Below, in pieces: positions 1 to 9,393 of a stretch of DNA of 64,000 nt. Under the pieces are notes generated by a model that made no database searches, was not told where the DNA came from, and saw only the letters and a list, made by a program, of their open reading frames with translations. How positions within the stretch are numbered: the first letter of the stretch is position 1; each line of letters opens with the position of its first letter. This DNA is from Calditrichia bacterium (GTDB lineage Bacteria; Calditrichota; Calditrichia; RBG-13-44-9; J075): contig JANQRS010000021.1 in NCBI GenBank assembly GCA_028284445.1, positions 186,001 through 250,000 on the forward strand. The letters are read 5' to 3'. A program made the translations under genes and the position numbers.

Positions 1-927
1 GCATCTCCGGCGGAGATTGCCAGCGAAATCAGGCAACTTTGGTTTTCTGATGCCAATTGGGAGATTCTGGTTTCCAGTGAAGGCATCAAAGAGGACGGCA
101 AACACGTCAATATTGAAGACAAACCGGACCCTATGGCCGAACGCTTCAATATGGATGCCCTGGCGCCAAGAAAAGGGGGCAAGAGACTGACCACGGCACT
201 TGGGGAGGTAGATATTGGACACGTTATGGCAGGTATTGACTCATCACTAAGCCCGTTTCCGCAGACCTTCCCTGAGGAGCACCTGGAAACCCGCGGCCAC
301 AATGACAGCAACGCGAAACTCAAACATAAAACCCTCAAGGAGGCCAGCGGCGGGGATTCAAGGGATTTTACGACCTGGTCGGGAGATTTAGGACAAGCTT
401 ATGCCGAATTTCTGGTTGCCCGCTTTGTAAAAGAGGATAAAACGGCCGCACTGGCCGATTTTATGAAAGAAAAAGCGCCTCCGGCTGAATTATTGGGCGA
501 CATTCATGGCTTCATCGCTGTGCAAACCTGGAAAGACATTCCCGAATCGGGGCGCCCGGCGGGCGGATCATTAAAGATATCGAATGTCCTGCGGGAATTG
601 TATTTGGTTCAAAGCGCAGGGAAGAAGACCTACCGTCAATACGTTGAGAAAGTTTCGGGAAAACCCGGTGGTGAGCTGCGCCCCTTTATTTTTGAACGCT
701 CCCGGGCCTTTGCGCGTCCCTGGTTTGCAAAAAAGGCCCGGGAAGCCGCATTTGGTCTCGGGAGAAAAACCTGGTTCGGCGCATTCACAAAAGAGTCTGC
801 CCTGCAAGAATGGATGGAAGAATTTGACCGTGTTCACGGCGTGCAGGAGGCCAGTTCTGACAAAGCAAACAAACTAGGGAAAGCCGTGGACGAATTCATC
901 GACATGTTAGGAAAGGCCGTGAAGTAG
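1..927 (+). CDS. Hypothetical protein, 5' end outside the window
   Basis: The frame is open from the first base of the window to the stop at 925-927, so this is the last 308 codons of a longer gene; the internal ATG at 133 is not a credible start because coding continues upstream of it. I do not recognise the family. The visible part has a DIGHVMAGIDSSL segment and, about 70 residues later, TTWSGDLGQAYAEF; the conserved-looking Asp, His and Gly residues suggest an enzyme or binding fold, but this is only an impression. The C-terminal 100 residues are basic and probably helical. No signal peptide or membrane segment is visible in the part present. It converges on the minus-strand operon that ends at 1022 and is probably not part of it. 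It could be a phage- or contractile-injection-related large protein; that is a guess. Confidence 0.6.
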   Translation, partial: ASPAEIASEIRQLWFSDANWEILVSSEGIKEDGKHVNIEDKPDPMAERFNMDALAPRKGGKRLTTALGEVDIGHVMAGIDSSLSPFPQTFPEEHLETRGHNDSNAKLKHKTLKEASGGDSRDFTTWSGDLGQAYAEFLVARFVKEDKTAALADFMKEKAPPAELLGDIHGFIAVQTWKDIPESGRPAGGSLKISNVLRELYLVQSAGKKTYRQYVEKVSGKPGGELRPFIFERSRAFARPWFAKKAREAAFGLGRKTWFGAFTKESALQEWMEEFDRVHGVQEASSDKANKLGKAVDEFIDMLGKAVK

Positions 928-1021
928 AGAATCTGCAAAAGATGCCTGCTGTATGAAGCCAGATTCAAAAATTGCGTTTTTCTTCACCAGAAAAGCTCAT
1001 GAAGCTTCCCGCTTGGCTGCT

Positions 1022-1663
1022 TCAATTCGAATGAATTCCGGCAGGTATACAAACCTCTTCGATCAAAGCCTTTTCTACACTTTTATATTTCCTGGCATTG
1101 CTATTATAGCCCTTTGGCGTGGCCAAACCAATCGATTTGAAAACATTGCCAAGTCGTGAATCAAAAGCAATGACGTGCTGAACAATTCCCAGGGCGATGG
1201 CAAAGTCCCGCGCACTTTTGTGACTAAAATACTTCAAATCACGCGCCAGTTGAGCAACCTTGTCCGCATCCTCCGGCAAAGCAACGATATGTTCTACATA
1301 ATTTGAGGGTCTGGTATAGTGGGAGACAAGAAAATCAAGGTTATGCAGATAGGCATCCAGGGCCTTGTTTTTAAATCGTACGCCAGTTTCGGCAATGACC
1401 TCTGCCAGCAAGCCCTCAACGTCGGCTCGATCCTGAATCTGCGTCAGCCTCTCATAGGCAATCTTGCGGTGCAATAACTTGTTCTGTTCAAGCTTGACAC
1501 CCGGCAATGAATTACCAACCTCCGCAATTTGAGTGACAATCTTGATCCAGATGTCATTATCCGTCCAGGATCGCCAGCGATCCATTTCCGGATACGCCGT
1601 CGAGCCTTTAAATTTTTCAATTATTAGAGCGAACAAAGACAATTGATAATCGGTGATCTGCAT
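1022..1663 (-). CDS. HhH-GPD (OGG/Nth-like) DNA glycosylase-like protein
   Basis: This 213-residue protein is mostly helical. Near the C-terminus it has the segment YFSHKSARDFAIALG followed by VIAFDSRLGNVF (residues 145-175). This resembles the helix-hairpin-helix plus Asp loop of the HhH-GPD superfamily: Lys149 and Asp168 are 19 residues apart, the same spacing as the catalytic Lys and Asp of OGG1-type bifunctional glycosylases. The usual iron-sulphur cysteines of endonuclease III are absent. It is the last gene of the minus-strand run 8549 to 1022 and starts 5 nt after the stop of the PD-(D/E)XK gene, so it is almost certainly co-transcribed with it. In that setting it may recognise modified bases or repair self-inflicted damage. 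The family assignment rests on one motif and overall topology, so it is moderate. Confidence 0.55.
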   Translation of the reverse strand: MQITDYQLSLFALIIEKFKGSTAYPEMDRWRSWTDNDIWIKIVTQIAEVGNSLPGVKLEQNKLLHRKIAYERLTQIQDRADVEGLLAEVIAETGVRFKNKALDAYLHNLDFLVSHYTRPSNYVEHIVALPEDADKVAQLARDLKYFSHKSARDFAIALGIVQHVIAFDSRLGNVFKSIGLATPKGYNSNARKYKSVEKALIEEVCIPAGIHSN

Positions 1664-1668
1664 GTTTG

Positions 1669-2265
1669 TTAAACCCTCTTTTTGGCCAAGACCACTCCTG
1701 GATAAATGTATCCATTACCCCCTTCCAGCATTTTGGTCTCTTCAGGAAAGCACCAGGCAAACGCGTCCAGTTGTTCTTTTCCCAATCTATTAAGATACTC
1801 TTCAAGCTGCGCATCGATATGTTGGGCTTTCCTTCTGAGGATGTGAGGAACCAGAAAAGCGATTCCCAGCTTGCAAACGGCTTCAACTTCGCAACGTTTT
1901 ATGTCAGCAACTGCTTCATCAATTGCTTTTAAACTGTTCTCCAACGCCAGCCTTCCACCGAGATTTATCCATCCCTGCTTGGCTTCGATCCAAAACTCTG
2001 AACCGGAAATATGGGCAAAGAGGTCAACACGTCCATCTGATCGCGAAGAACGGACCTTCTTCTCGTTCGGGAATTCCTCCAAAGCCGGCCAGTTACAACG
2101 TGCAATGGCAGCAGCAAGCAGGCCGACATTGGCGCGTTCGTTATAATAATAGGGGGCATCGCCGGCGACTTTCCGGCAATATTTTTGAACTAGTAAAGTC
2201 CAGTCTTCAAAAATAGGCCCCCAAGGTGCCAGTGACTCATGATGAATAGTATATCCCGCTGCCAT
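1669..2265 (-). CDS. PD-(D/E)XK-type nuclease
   Basis: The 198-residue product carries the signature of the PD-(D/E)XK fold: Glu43 in a helix (YNERANVG), then Asp81 (SDGRVDLF), and Glu94-x-Lys96 (FWIEAKQGW) on the next strand. This order and spacing are typical of restriction-like endonucleases and related DNA-cleaving proteins. No separate DNA-binding domain is obvious. The start is the ATG at 2265, 7 nt beyond the stop of the PIN gene, without a clear Shine-Dalgarno sequence, suggesting translational coupling. It lies between the PIN-like and the HhH-GPD-like genes in the minus-strand operon below the type ISP enzyme. It could be a second restriction nuclease or an accessory effector. The fold is fairly clear; the role is inferred from context. 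Confidence 0.65.
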   Translation of the reverse strand: MAAGYTIHHESLAPWGPIFEDWTLLVQKYCRKVAGDAPYYYNERANVGLLAAAIARCNWPALEEFPNEKKVRSSRSDGRVDLFAHISGSEFWIEAKQGWINLGGRLALENSLKAIDEAVADIKRCEVEAVCKLGIAFLVPHILRRKAQHIDAQLEEYLNRLGKEQLDAFAWCFPEETKMLEGGNGYIYPGVVLAKKRV

Positions 2266-2272
2266 ATAGAGG

Positions 2273-2899
2273 CTAGAAGCCTGTTAGCTTGATTGACTCG
2301 ATTCGATCGACAGCAATTTCTGCAATCTCCATTAATTCTTCAAACATGTGGTGCAAGTGTTGGTCAATTTTTTTGAATTCGTCAATAGATAACCCAATAA
2401 AACAATAGCCTTCTACAGTCAACATATTGGATTCGAACTCCTTGCTTTCCGATGCTATTTCTTTTTCTTCATTTGGTGTTTCGTATGAAATTTCAGCATT
2501 AACTACCGCCGCAAAAGGAAAGGAAATGAAGCCACTGCCGTGATACGTTGCCATTGGATAATCAATATATTGCTCTATCCATTGTTCGAAGTGATCTTCG
2601 ATTTCGCCGATTGTGCATCTCTTGATCTTTTCTGTGCTCTTTCGCAAGTCTCTTAAATCTTCATTCAATTCATCTGAGAATGCGCGCAATTTCTCAACTT
2701 TGTTAAGTTGAGAAATAATTCTGGAAAAGCACTCGTCCGCTTTTTTATATTGATGTGCCAAGTGTTCTTCCCTTACCACAAATGGGAGATGAAGTTGCAC
2801 AATCTTGCGGTGGCCAAGTTTCATTAGTGTCTGAAAACCGAGGCTTTGCAGACGAGGAGATCTATCGTATATGTTTGTATCGAGAATAAGATGAATCAA
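2273..2899 (-). CDS. PIN-like domain protein (DUF4935-like)
   Basis: The protein (208 residues) opens with MIHLILDTNIY, the first strand of a PIN domain with the metal-binding Asp7 and the Asn9 that commonly follows it, and has a second acidic patch in PFVVREEHLAH, as in the DUF4935 group of PIN-like proteins. The middle is a charged helical region (residues 60-110). I cannot see the third and fourth PIN acids with their usual surrounding sequence, and DUF4935 proteins are often longer, so the domain may be truncated or divergent. PIN domains are metal-dependent RNases. The gene sits between the EcsC-like gene (85 nt upstream) and the PD-(D/E)XK gene (7 nt downstream), inside a defence-type operon, where a toxin-like RNase would fit. 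Confidence 0.6.
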   Translation of the reverse strand: MIHLILDTNIYDRSPRLQSLGFQTLMKLGHRKIVQLHLPFVVREEHLAHQYKKADECFSRIISQLNKVEKLRAFSDELNEDLRDLRKSTEKIKRCTIGEIEDHFEQWIEQYIDYPMATYHGSGFISFPFAAVVNAEISYETPNEEKEIASESKEFESNMLTVEGYCFIGLSIDEFKKIDQHLHHMFEELMEIAEIAVDRIESIKLTGF

Positions 2900-2984
2900 G
2901 GTTGTAATGCCTTTTTAGCAAGTGGTACGACGCAACTTTACGGCAACCAGAAAACGCTCAGAACCTTGAGCGGCTGGCCAGGAG

Positions 2985-3644
2985 TTAGACCAGGAAGAAT
3001 GCTTTTGCCTTATTTCCGACATACCAGGTCAGTCCCTTATTGGCCGTGAATCCAATAACTACACCAACACCAAACGGGATTGCTTTTTCGGCAGCTTTTC
3101 GGGTAAATGTGAGCCCAACTTTCTTGAAAATCTCTTTAACCGCTTGTAGCGATGCACCTTTTAGATATTCTTTGGTCATTTTGACAAACGCCTTGGCTGT
3201 TATTTGCTTCCCGCCTTCTTTAGCAGTTTCGCTGATGGCCCCTAACCCGGCCACTATGAGGCATAGTCTTTTTTCTTCCTCAATTTCAATATTGTGCCCC
3301 AGGATAGTTGCGATCGCCATTGTCATCTCAATTTGATATTTCATTGTGAGCGCGGCATCGGCAGTTGCACCACCAAATGTTGCGATGGCAGTTCCCAATC
3401 CTGGTACAATACCAGTCAAGGCTGTGGCGCCTCCGACGAATGCCGTGTAATACGAGTAATTCGAAATAATCTTATCCAGCACCAGAATGTTGATGTCGTC
3501 TTCGGATTGAGTCTCTGAATACCGTTCTCGAAACTTATGCTGCAAGTTCAGGCTTTCGCGCCTGATATCGGCGGGATTCGCTAATATCAATTCTATCGCC
3601 TGCAGTAGTACCGGCTTGTCGTTGTCCTTAGGGTGTTCTGCCAT
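2985..3644 (-). CDS. EcsC-family-like membrane-associated protein
   Basis: This 219-residue protein has a charged N-terminal helical region. A glycine/alanine-rich hydrophobic segment follows (VGGATALTGIVPGLGTAIA, about residues 70-95), then a helix ending in ILGHNIEIEEEKRL, and the C-terminal motif PFGVGVVIGFTANKGLTWYVG. The Pro-Gly pair, the Gly-rich double hydrophobic stretch and the final GxxN segment match the EcsC protein family; EcsC of Bacillus is encoded with an ABC transporter but its biochemical role is unclear. It has no signal peptide. The start at 3644 lies 63 nt below the stop of the large restriction-modification gene, on the same strand. EcsC-like proteins have been seen as membrane-acting partners in defence loci, which is how I read it here, but that is inference. 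Confidence 0.6.
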   Translation of the reverse strand: MAEHPKDNDKPVLLQAIELILANPADIRRESLNLQHKFRERYSETQSEDDINILVLDKIISNYSYYTAFVGGATALTGIVPGLGTAIATFGGATADAALTMKYQIEMTMAIATILGHNIEIEEEKRLCLIVAGLGAISETAKEGGKQITAKAFVKMTKEYLKGASLQAVKEIFKKVGLTFTRKAAEKAIPFGVGVVIGFTANKGLTWYVGNKAKAFFLV

Positions 3645-3707
3645 CCGAAACTCCTTTTCCGTTAAGAGCTACTTTGCTCAATGTGTATTCCCGAACCTTA
3701 ATTTCAC

Positions 3708-6700
3708 TTATGCAACTGAGTTCTCCCGCTCCTGCAACGCCGGTAGATCATTCACAATCTTCATGGTCTCCAGACTGACAGTCACAATGCGCTTGAGCAG
3801 ATCAATGATATACCGTGGATCATCAGACCAGTCATTGGGATCATTTTTGATCTGGCTGGCCTTGTCGATGCGCACCTGATAGCGGTCGATAATCCATTCA
3901 ATGGCCGATTTGCCATTGACGATGTAATCGTAAGCTTCCGGGGGAATTTCAGCCAGGGTCACATTGCTATTGTAGATAATGACCGACTTGTCAATTCCTT
4001 TGGCGCGTTTTCCGAACTTCATTTTCTGAACACGAAAGTCTTCTTCCGGATTCAGGCCAATACTGCGATTAAATTCCTTGAGGGGGTACGGTTCCACTGT
4101 TTCATAGTTCAAGTGCCATTCAGCCAACTCCCGGCCGGCTTTGCTGAATGTCCAAAAGTCTTCAGTAAAGGGAATTCGCGGGAGCATCTTTTTGAGGTTG
4201 GCAGCAAAGCGTTGTTTATATTCCAGGGAATGTAAAACACCGTAGACATAATAGAATATGTCTTCCTTGCTAATTTGCCCATCGTAGGTTTTTCGAAATT
4301 CGCTCAGGATATAATCGGATATGTTCACTTTGCGAACATATTCGCTCTTACCTGCGTCGCCAAATAGCCCGCCGATTGGCTCCTGTTTTTCGTAAGTGTA
4401 TAGAGGAAAGCATTGGCCTGTGTCGTGGAGATGGAGATTGGGAATAGAATCGACAATAAGAGCTGAAAAACCCTTGGAAGCTCCTATACCTGAAGCGACT
4501 ATTGCTAAATTGGGTGTTGAATCTCCAAGAGGAAAAAGCTGTGGTAACTGATAAACTCTTTCATTAAAATCATTGTTGAAGTAAAGCCATTGCTTGCAAA
4601 ACGGACGGTACATACTCTGTATAATACACTCTTTGGCTACCTTGTGAGTCTTGTATCGCACTATATCGCGTTTGAGATTAGTTGTCCAACTAATTCTTGT
4701 AGAATCACTACTTATGACTTTTTCTAACGGTTCTCTTGAGCTATCTGACGGGAATGTTTTTAAGTCAGTTAACATTTTGACTTGCTTATTATAGAAGTCA
4801 ATAGTTTGAGTCATATTGGAAAGGACATGCGTTTTGCAGAAGTTGTAGACCCAGGCATCTCTATTGGTTTTTACTCCGAGTGAATAAATGCTAAATATCG
4901 ATTGGTCTAGTTGATTCTTCTTGTTTCCCAAACTAAAAAACGATGCGAAAGCAGGATCACGCTGATTAATCCAATCATGTTGGCTGTTGGGCGTAACTTC
5001 CCGCCACTCCATCTTATTGACAGATCCAAAATCAGCGACGATCTGTAGCTTCTCTCTTTGAGTTAGATAATCACCAATATCATGATAATAAAGCTTGCAA
5101 CCTGAATGTTGTTCAAAATTTTTGATGAATAATGTCACGGAAATACCTGCCCGACTACCAGAACCGAAGATCTTCCCTCCTTCTTTGCGGGATGTTTCGC
5201 CTGAAGTGCGCTGGTTGCCACGAAGATTAAAGCAGTAAATTGAGGTGAAGTCTTCGACCAGGCACTTGCGGACACCATCCATTGCATTACCGTCTATAAA
5301 TGAGTTGTTGCTTATATAGCAGACAATCCCTTTGCCTTTGATTCGATCACTGGCCCAGCGAATAGAGCGGATGTAAGAATCATAGAGACTGTTCTTATTT
5401 GTTGCGGTAGAATGTTCGGCGTAGCTATCCCGGATTGCCTCATCCAACTGCTTATACTTCAGATTCCTGTTGGCGTCGTTCTCACTGGTCTGCCCCGCCG
5501 AATAGGGCGGATTGCCGACAATGACGGTAATATCATTCTCGCTTTGTCGTTGCGCGCGTCGATTATTCTCGGGCAGAATAGTTTTCGCAAAAGAACTTTT
5601 CTCTTCATACAATTGGAAGGTATCTGTTAGCACAATGCCCGGGAAAGATTCATAATCGCGGCCGGAAAGGTCGTGGAAGGTCTCCTCGATATTGATTGCA
5701 GCAATATAGTAGGCCAGAAGCACAATTTCATTGGCGTGCAATTCTTCACGGTATTTGCGCAGCAGGTCCTGCGGTTTAATGAGGCCGCTTTGCAGAAGGC
5801 GCACCAAAAAAGTCCCGGTTCCACTGAATGGATCAAGAATATGTACTCCAGCATCGCTGATACTCATACCAAATTCCTTCTTAAGAGCAGCTTCCGCGCT
5901 ATGCAGGATAAAATCCACTACCTCAACTGGCGTATAAACAATCCCCAGGCGCTCAGTGAGGCGTGGGAAAGCAGTGCGAAAAAATTTGTCATATAGTTCT
6001 ACCACAATGCGCTGCTTGCCTTCCGCATTATCAATACCTGAGGCGCGTTCCCGCACGCTGGCATAAAATTTTTGCAGTGAACCGGTTTCTTTCTCAAGCG
6101 CCTGGCGCTCCATCAAATCGAGCATCTTTTGTATGGCCTGAGATACCGGGTTATGCTTGGTAAACTGGTAATTCTCAAACAGGGCATCGAAGACGGGCTT
6201 GGTAATCAAATGCTGAGAGAGCATTTCGATGGCGTCTTCTGCGCTGATAGCGGGATTGAGATTGTTGCGCAAGCCGCCCAGGAAATCATCAAACGCCCGA
6301 TGATGTTGCGAATCAGCCTTCTCCAGCAGGGTTCTGATGCGCAAAGTATGCCGTTCGGCAATTTCCGCCACATCACCGGCCCAGTTTTCCCAATAGCGAC
6401 GGTCTCCGCATTTGAGCACTATTTTGGCATAAATGGCATCCCGCCATTCATCGAGATTGACAAGACTCATAGCAGTTTGGCCCAACTGGCCGCTAGTTCC
6501 GGTTGCACCATTACCCGAGCGGCCAAGCTCGTCTCCGCTGTCACCTGATACTGGTCCATTCGGACCGGTAACGTGCCCGCTTATACCAATAATCTGTATC
6601 TGATCTGGTCGATTTTTGTTTAACTCAATCTGATTTACTGTGGCATTAAAGCGGTCATCATGCGCACGTAAGGCCTGCAACACTTGCCAGACCACCTTGT

Positions 6701-8549
6701 ATTTCTTGTTGTCATTTAAAGCTTCACTTGGCGGAATATCCGGAGGCACGCCAATCGGCAAAATAATATAGCCATATTTTTTGCCCTCCGCCTTGCGCAT
6801 CACCCGTCCAACCGACTGCACTACATCAACCACCGAATTTCGAGGATTGAGGAACATTACAGCATCGAGAGCTGGAACATCTACCCCCTCGGAAAGGCAG
6901 CGAACATTTGATAAGATTCTACAGATATTTCCTTTATCACTTATGTCTGCTTTCAACCAGTCAAGCTTCTCACCTCGCACGAGGGCGTTAAAGGTTCCGT
7001 CCACATGCTTGACCTGACAATCGAGCAGCGACTCGTCATCTTCGTGACCTTTCTTATATTCAGCGATGACTTCAGAAAACATATCAGCAATACGTTTGGA
7101 ATCTTTGATCGTTCGCGCAAAAGCGACCGCCCGCCGCATCGGGCCTGCGTCGGTATCGAGGTTGTCGCCATTTGTATCTCTCGCCATGCGTTTGGACAGG
7201 CCGTTCCAGCAGCCGGTAATTTTCACATAGTCGGTTAGGTTTAACTCGATGTTTTCATCGGCAATGGCATGTTGAAAGGTGCTGTTAACAAATTTTTCAT
7301 CGACTGCCAGGACCATCACTTTATAATCAGAAAGCAGATTGTTAGCCACTGCCTGAGAAAAGCCAAGGCGATGAAATTCAGGTCCATAAAGATTCTCATC
7401 ATCCATCGAGCACAATACGGCATTCTTTTCTGCTGCCTTGCTTTTACTACCGTCGCTATAAATGCGTGGGGTGGCGGTCATATAAAGTCGTTTGCCAGCC
7501 GTGACGAATTTGTCGTCATGAACTTTTACAAAATGAGACTCGTCCGCGTCAGCCAGGATGACTCCCGTTGTGCGATGTGCTTCATCGCAGATAATCAAAT
7601 CAAAATCAGGCAGACCGTGCTTCTGGGCATCAGCAACCACTTGAATTGAATGATATGTAGAGAAAATTACCGTCAACTTCTTGTTATGCTGCGAAGCATC
7701 GATTTGCCAAAAGAGCCGTTTAGCGCTGGTCGTGGCTGGAAAGGCTAGATCAAGCACGCGAATATCTTCAATGTTTTTGCCTCTTCCGACTTTGCTGTCG
7801 GAGCAAACTGCAAAACTCCGCATGGACACGGCGGCCTCGGCAGTCCATTCGCGGAGCGTTTGTGCCAGTAAAGAAAGTGACGGTACCAGGAAAAGCACCT
7901 GGGCATTTCCGTTTTTGGCGAATTGTTCAGCTATTTTTAGTGAGATAAAGGTCTTGCCAGTTCCGCAGGCCATAACGAGTTTGCCACGATCGTTAGTCTT
8001 GAACCCCTCCATCACTGCATTGAGTGCAGCAATCTGGTGCGGTCGCAGCGATTTCTTTTCCATTAGTCCAAGGTCTCGCACGCCCTTGTAGTGATACTTC
8101 GACCAGTCCACCGGACTCTTGTCTAAATCCTGCACGCGCAATCTAATCACCGGAATTTGTTGATTCTGCAAGGCTGCTTCGGCGTGTTTGCTCCACCTAT
8201 CGGTTGTTGAAACAATCAAACGGCTCCTAAATGGCTCTTTTCCAGAAGCCGTAAAAAAGGAGTCGATATCCGCCTTTTGCAAAACATGGTTCGGCTCATA
8301 GAATTTACATTGGACAGCGCCATATTGATTCGTTGCTCGCTCCTTAACGACCAGGTCGATGCCGGTATCCGGCTGATTACCGCGCCCTGGCCATTCATCC
8401 CACAACCAGACATCACTGTAGAGATCTTTGTATATGGGATCTGTTTTCAAATAATTCACCATCAGGCGCTCGAACATATCGCCGAGCTGACGGTTGGAGG
8501 TAGCAGTTTTGCGGAATTCGTCCAGAAGAGCGTGAATGGTCGTTGGCAT
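3708..8549 (-). CDS. Type ISP single-chain restriction-modification enzyme
   Basis: At 1613 residues the protein matches the size and domain order of type ISP enzymes such as LlaGI (about 1.6 thousand residues). An Mrr-like nuclease comes first (Asp65, Gln80-Cys-Lys82, about residues 15-115). A superfamily 2 helicase/translocase follows: Walker A CGTGKT near 195-200, DEAH at 322-325, TATPR near 358-362, and QSVGRVMR near 578-585. After a coupler comes an N6-adenine methyltransferase with DPFSGTGTF near 906-914 and NPPY at 1013-1016, and then a C-terminal target-recognition region. These enzymes methylate one strand of an asymmetric site and cleave after translocating motors collide. Start ATG at 8549 has GGAG about 12 nt upstream. 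The coding stretch around 4440-5160 (residues about 1130-1370) is visibly richer in A and T than its flanks, as expected for an exchanged specificity domain. All catalytic motifs are intact, so it is probably active. Confidence 0.93.
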   Translation of the reverse strand: MPTTIHALLDEFRKTATSNRQLGDMFERLMVNYLKTDPIYKDLYSDVWLWDEWPGRGNQPDTGIDLVVKERATNQYGAVQCKFYEPNHVLQKADIDSFFTASGKEPFRSRLIVSTTDRWSKHAEAALQNQQIPVIRLRVQDLDKSPVDWSKYHYKGVRDLGLMEKKSLRPHQIAALNAVMEGFKTNDRGKLVMACGTGKTFISLKIAEQFAKNGNAQVLFLVPSLSLLAQTLREWTAEAAVSMRSFAVCSDSKVGRGKNIEDIRVLDLAFPATTSAKRLFWQIDASQHNKKLTVIFSTYHSIQVVADAQKHGLPDFDLIICDEAHRTTGVILADADESHFVKVHDDKFVTAGKRLYMTATPRIYSDGSKSKAAEKNAVLCSMDDENLYGPEFHRLGFSQAVANNLLSDYKVMVLAVDEKFVNSTFQHAIADENIELNLTDYVKITGCWNGLSKRMARDTNGDNLDTDAGPMRRAVAFARTIKDSKRIADMFSEVIAEYKKGHEDDESLLDCQVKHVDGTFNALVRGEKLDWLKADISDKGNICRILSNVRCLSEGVDVPALDAVMFLNPRNSVVDVVQSVGRVMRKAEGKKYGYIILPIGVPPDIPPSEALNDNKKYKVVWQVLQALRAHDDRFNATVNQIELNKNRPDQIQIIGISGHVTGPNGPVSGDSGDELGRSGNGATGTSGQLGQTAMSLVNLDEWRDAIYAKIVLKCGDRRYWENWAGDVAEIAERHTLRIRTLLEKADSQHHRAFDDFLGGLRNNLNPAISAEDAIEMLSQHLITKPVFDALFENYQFTKHNPVSQAIQKMLDLMERQALEKETGSLQKFYASVRERASGIDNAEGKQRIVVELYDKFFRTAFPRLTERLGIVYTPVEVVDFILHSAEAALKKEFGMSISDAGVHILDPFSGTGTFLVRLLQSGLIKPQDLLRKYREELHANEIVLLAYYIAAINIEETFHDLSGRDYESFPGIVLTDTFQLYEEKSSFAKTILPENNRRAQRQSENDITVIVGNPPYSAGQTSENDANRNLKYKQLDEAIRDSYAEHSTATNKNSLYDSYIRSIRWASDRIKGKGIVCYISNNSFIDGNAMDGVRKCLVEDFTSIYCFNLRGNQRTSGETSRKEGGKIFGSGSRAGISVTLFIKNFEQHSGCKLYYHDIGDYLTQREKLQIVADFGSVNKMEWREVTPNSQHDWINQRDPAFASFFSLGNKKNQLDQSIFSIYSLGVKTNRDAWVYNFCKTHVLSNMTQTIDFYNKQVKMLTDLKTFPSDSSREPLEKVISSDSTRISWTTNLKRDIVRYKTHKVAKECIIQSMYRPFCKQWLYFNNDFNERVYQLPQLFPLGDSTPNLAIVASGIGASKGFSALIVDSIPNLHLHDTGQCFPLYTYEKQEPIGGLFGDAGKSEYVRKVNISDYILSEFRKTYDGQISKEDIFYYVYGVLHSLEYKQRFAANLKKMLPRIPFTEDFWTFSKAGRELAEWHLNYETVEPYPLKEFNRSIGLNPEEDFRVQKMKFGKRAKGIDKSVIIYNSNVTLAEIPPEAYDYIVNGKSAIEWIIDRYQVRIDKASQIKNDPNDWSDDPRYIIDLLKRIVTVSLETMKIVNDLPALQERENSVA

Positions 8550-9393
8550 AAAGCGATCTACTCCAAAGTTTACGATTCTGAAGGTCTTAAAAATACAATA
8601 CCGCCGGCCGAAACTTAGATATGCACGCTATTCCGGCATTGCTTTTAGTCCTAAAAAATTTGTTACTAATCCACTCAGAGGGGAATGCGTAGCCAACATT
8701 AGCGGACGACAAATTGCCGCCGGAAGGCTAAGCAAAGAGAACGATTTGTATAGTACTATCCGTTTTCTGTAAATACCCATGAAGAATATCATATTTTCTT
8801 AAATTGAAAAATAAATATTCGGTGCCGAATTGATATGTTAGCAAATTGGACGGGATATTGAAAGACACGAACACCTTCTTAAAATGCAAGTCTCTGCAAA
8901 TGCACAGCGCTGTAACTGTAGCTAGCAGTCTTGCATGCGGAAAAAAACGGCATCATTGGATGACCTGGCGAATGGATTTTTTCACTGCTTTTAAGGATTT
9001 ACCGATTAATGTCGACAATGGTGAAGTTACGGCAGTCCCATTGTTCTTGTAGCCAAAGCACTAAATGAACTGCCGACGTGTGGTCAACGATCCATGTTCG
9101 ATTCTTCGGATAGCTCCACCGCAATTTCTATTCCGAATGGACATTGCAGCTTTTTCAGAACCTTAGAGGGATACATGTTGCCCGAAGTAAGCCCGGTACA
9201 GGGACGATGATTTTTATTGCTCTGCTTATGGCTCCAGCTATATGATTGAAGCAAGAAGCAGAAAGAACTATAAATCCCACCCAAAAGAATTGCATTGAAA
9301 ATTGATACAGCACATCAAAAAAATAGCGTGCCCTGCTATACGAAACGATGTATTGCGTCCGACCGGAATAGCAGAGTCAAAGCGAGGAAAACG
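8550..9393. other. Long intergenic stretch without a convincing gene
   Basis: This 844-nt stretch separates the divergent restriction-modification operon and histidine kinase gene. It contains only short open frames (for example on plus at 8846-9052 and on minus at 9084-9284) with no recognisable domain, no good ribosome binding site and low-complexity composition. The left half is AT-rich and presumably holds the promoter of the minus-strand operon. I see no repeats, tRNA or clear hairpins. It may be remnant sequence left at the border of a transferred defence module. Confidence 0.5.

Noticed and set aside
571..877. Frames within the first gene in other phases
   Set aside because: They overlap a continuous coding frame with better codon composition and show no family features.
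953..1159. Plus-strand open frame after the first gene
   Set aside because: It overlaps the 3' end of the HhH-GPD-like gene on the other strand and has no family resemblance or good start.
8846..9284. Short frames in the gap between the restriction enzyme and the kinase gene
   Set aside because: No ribosome binding site, no domain, and compositions typical of chance frames.
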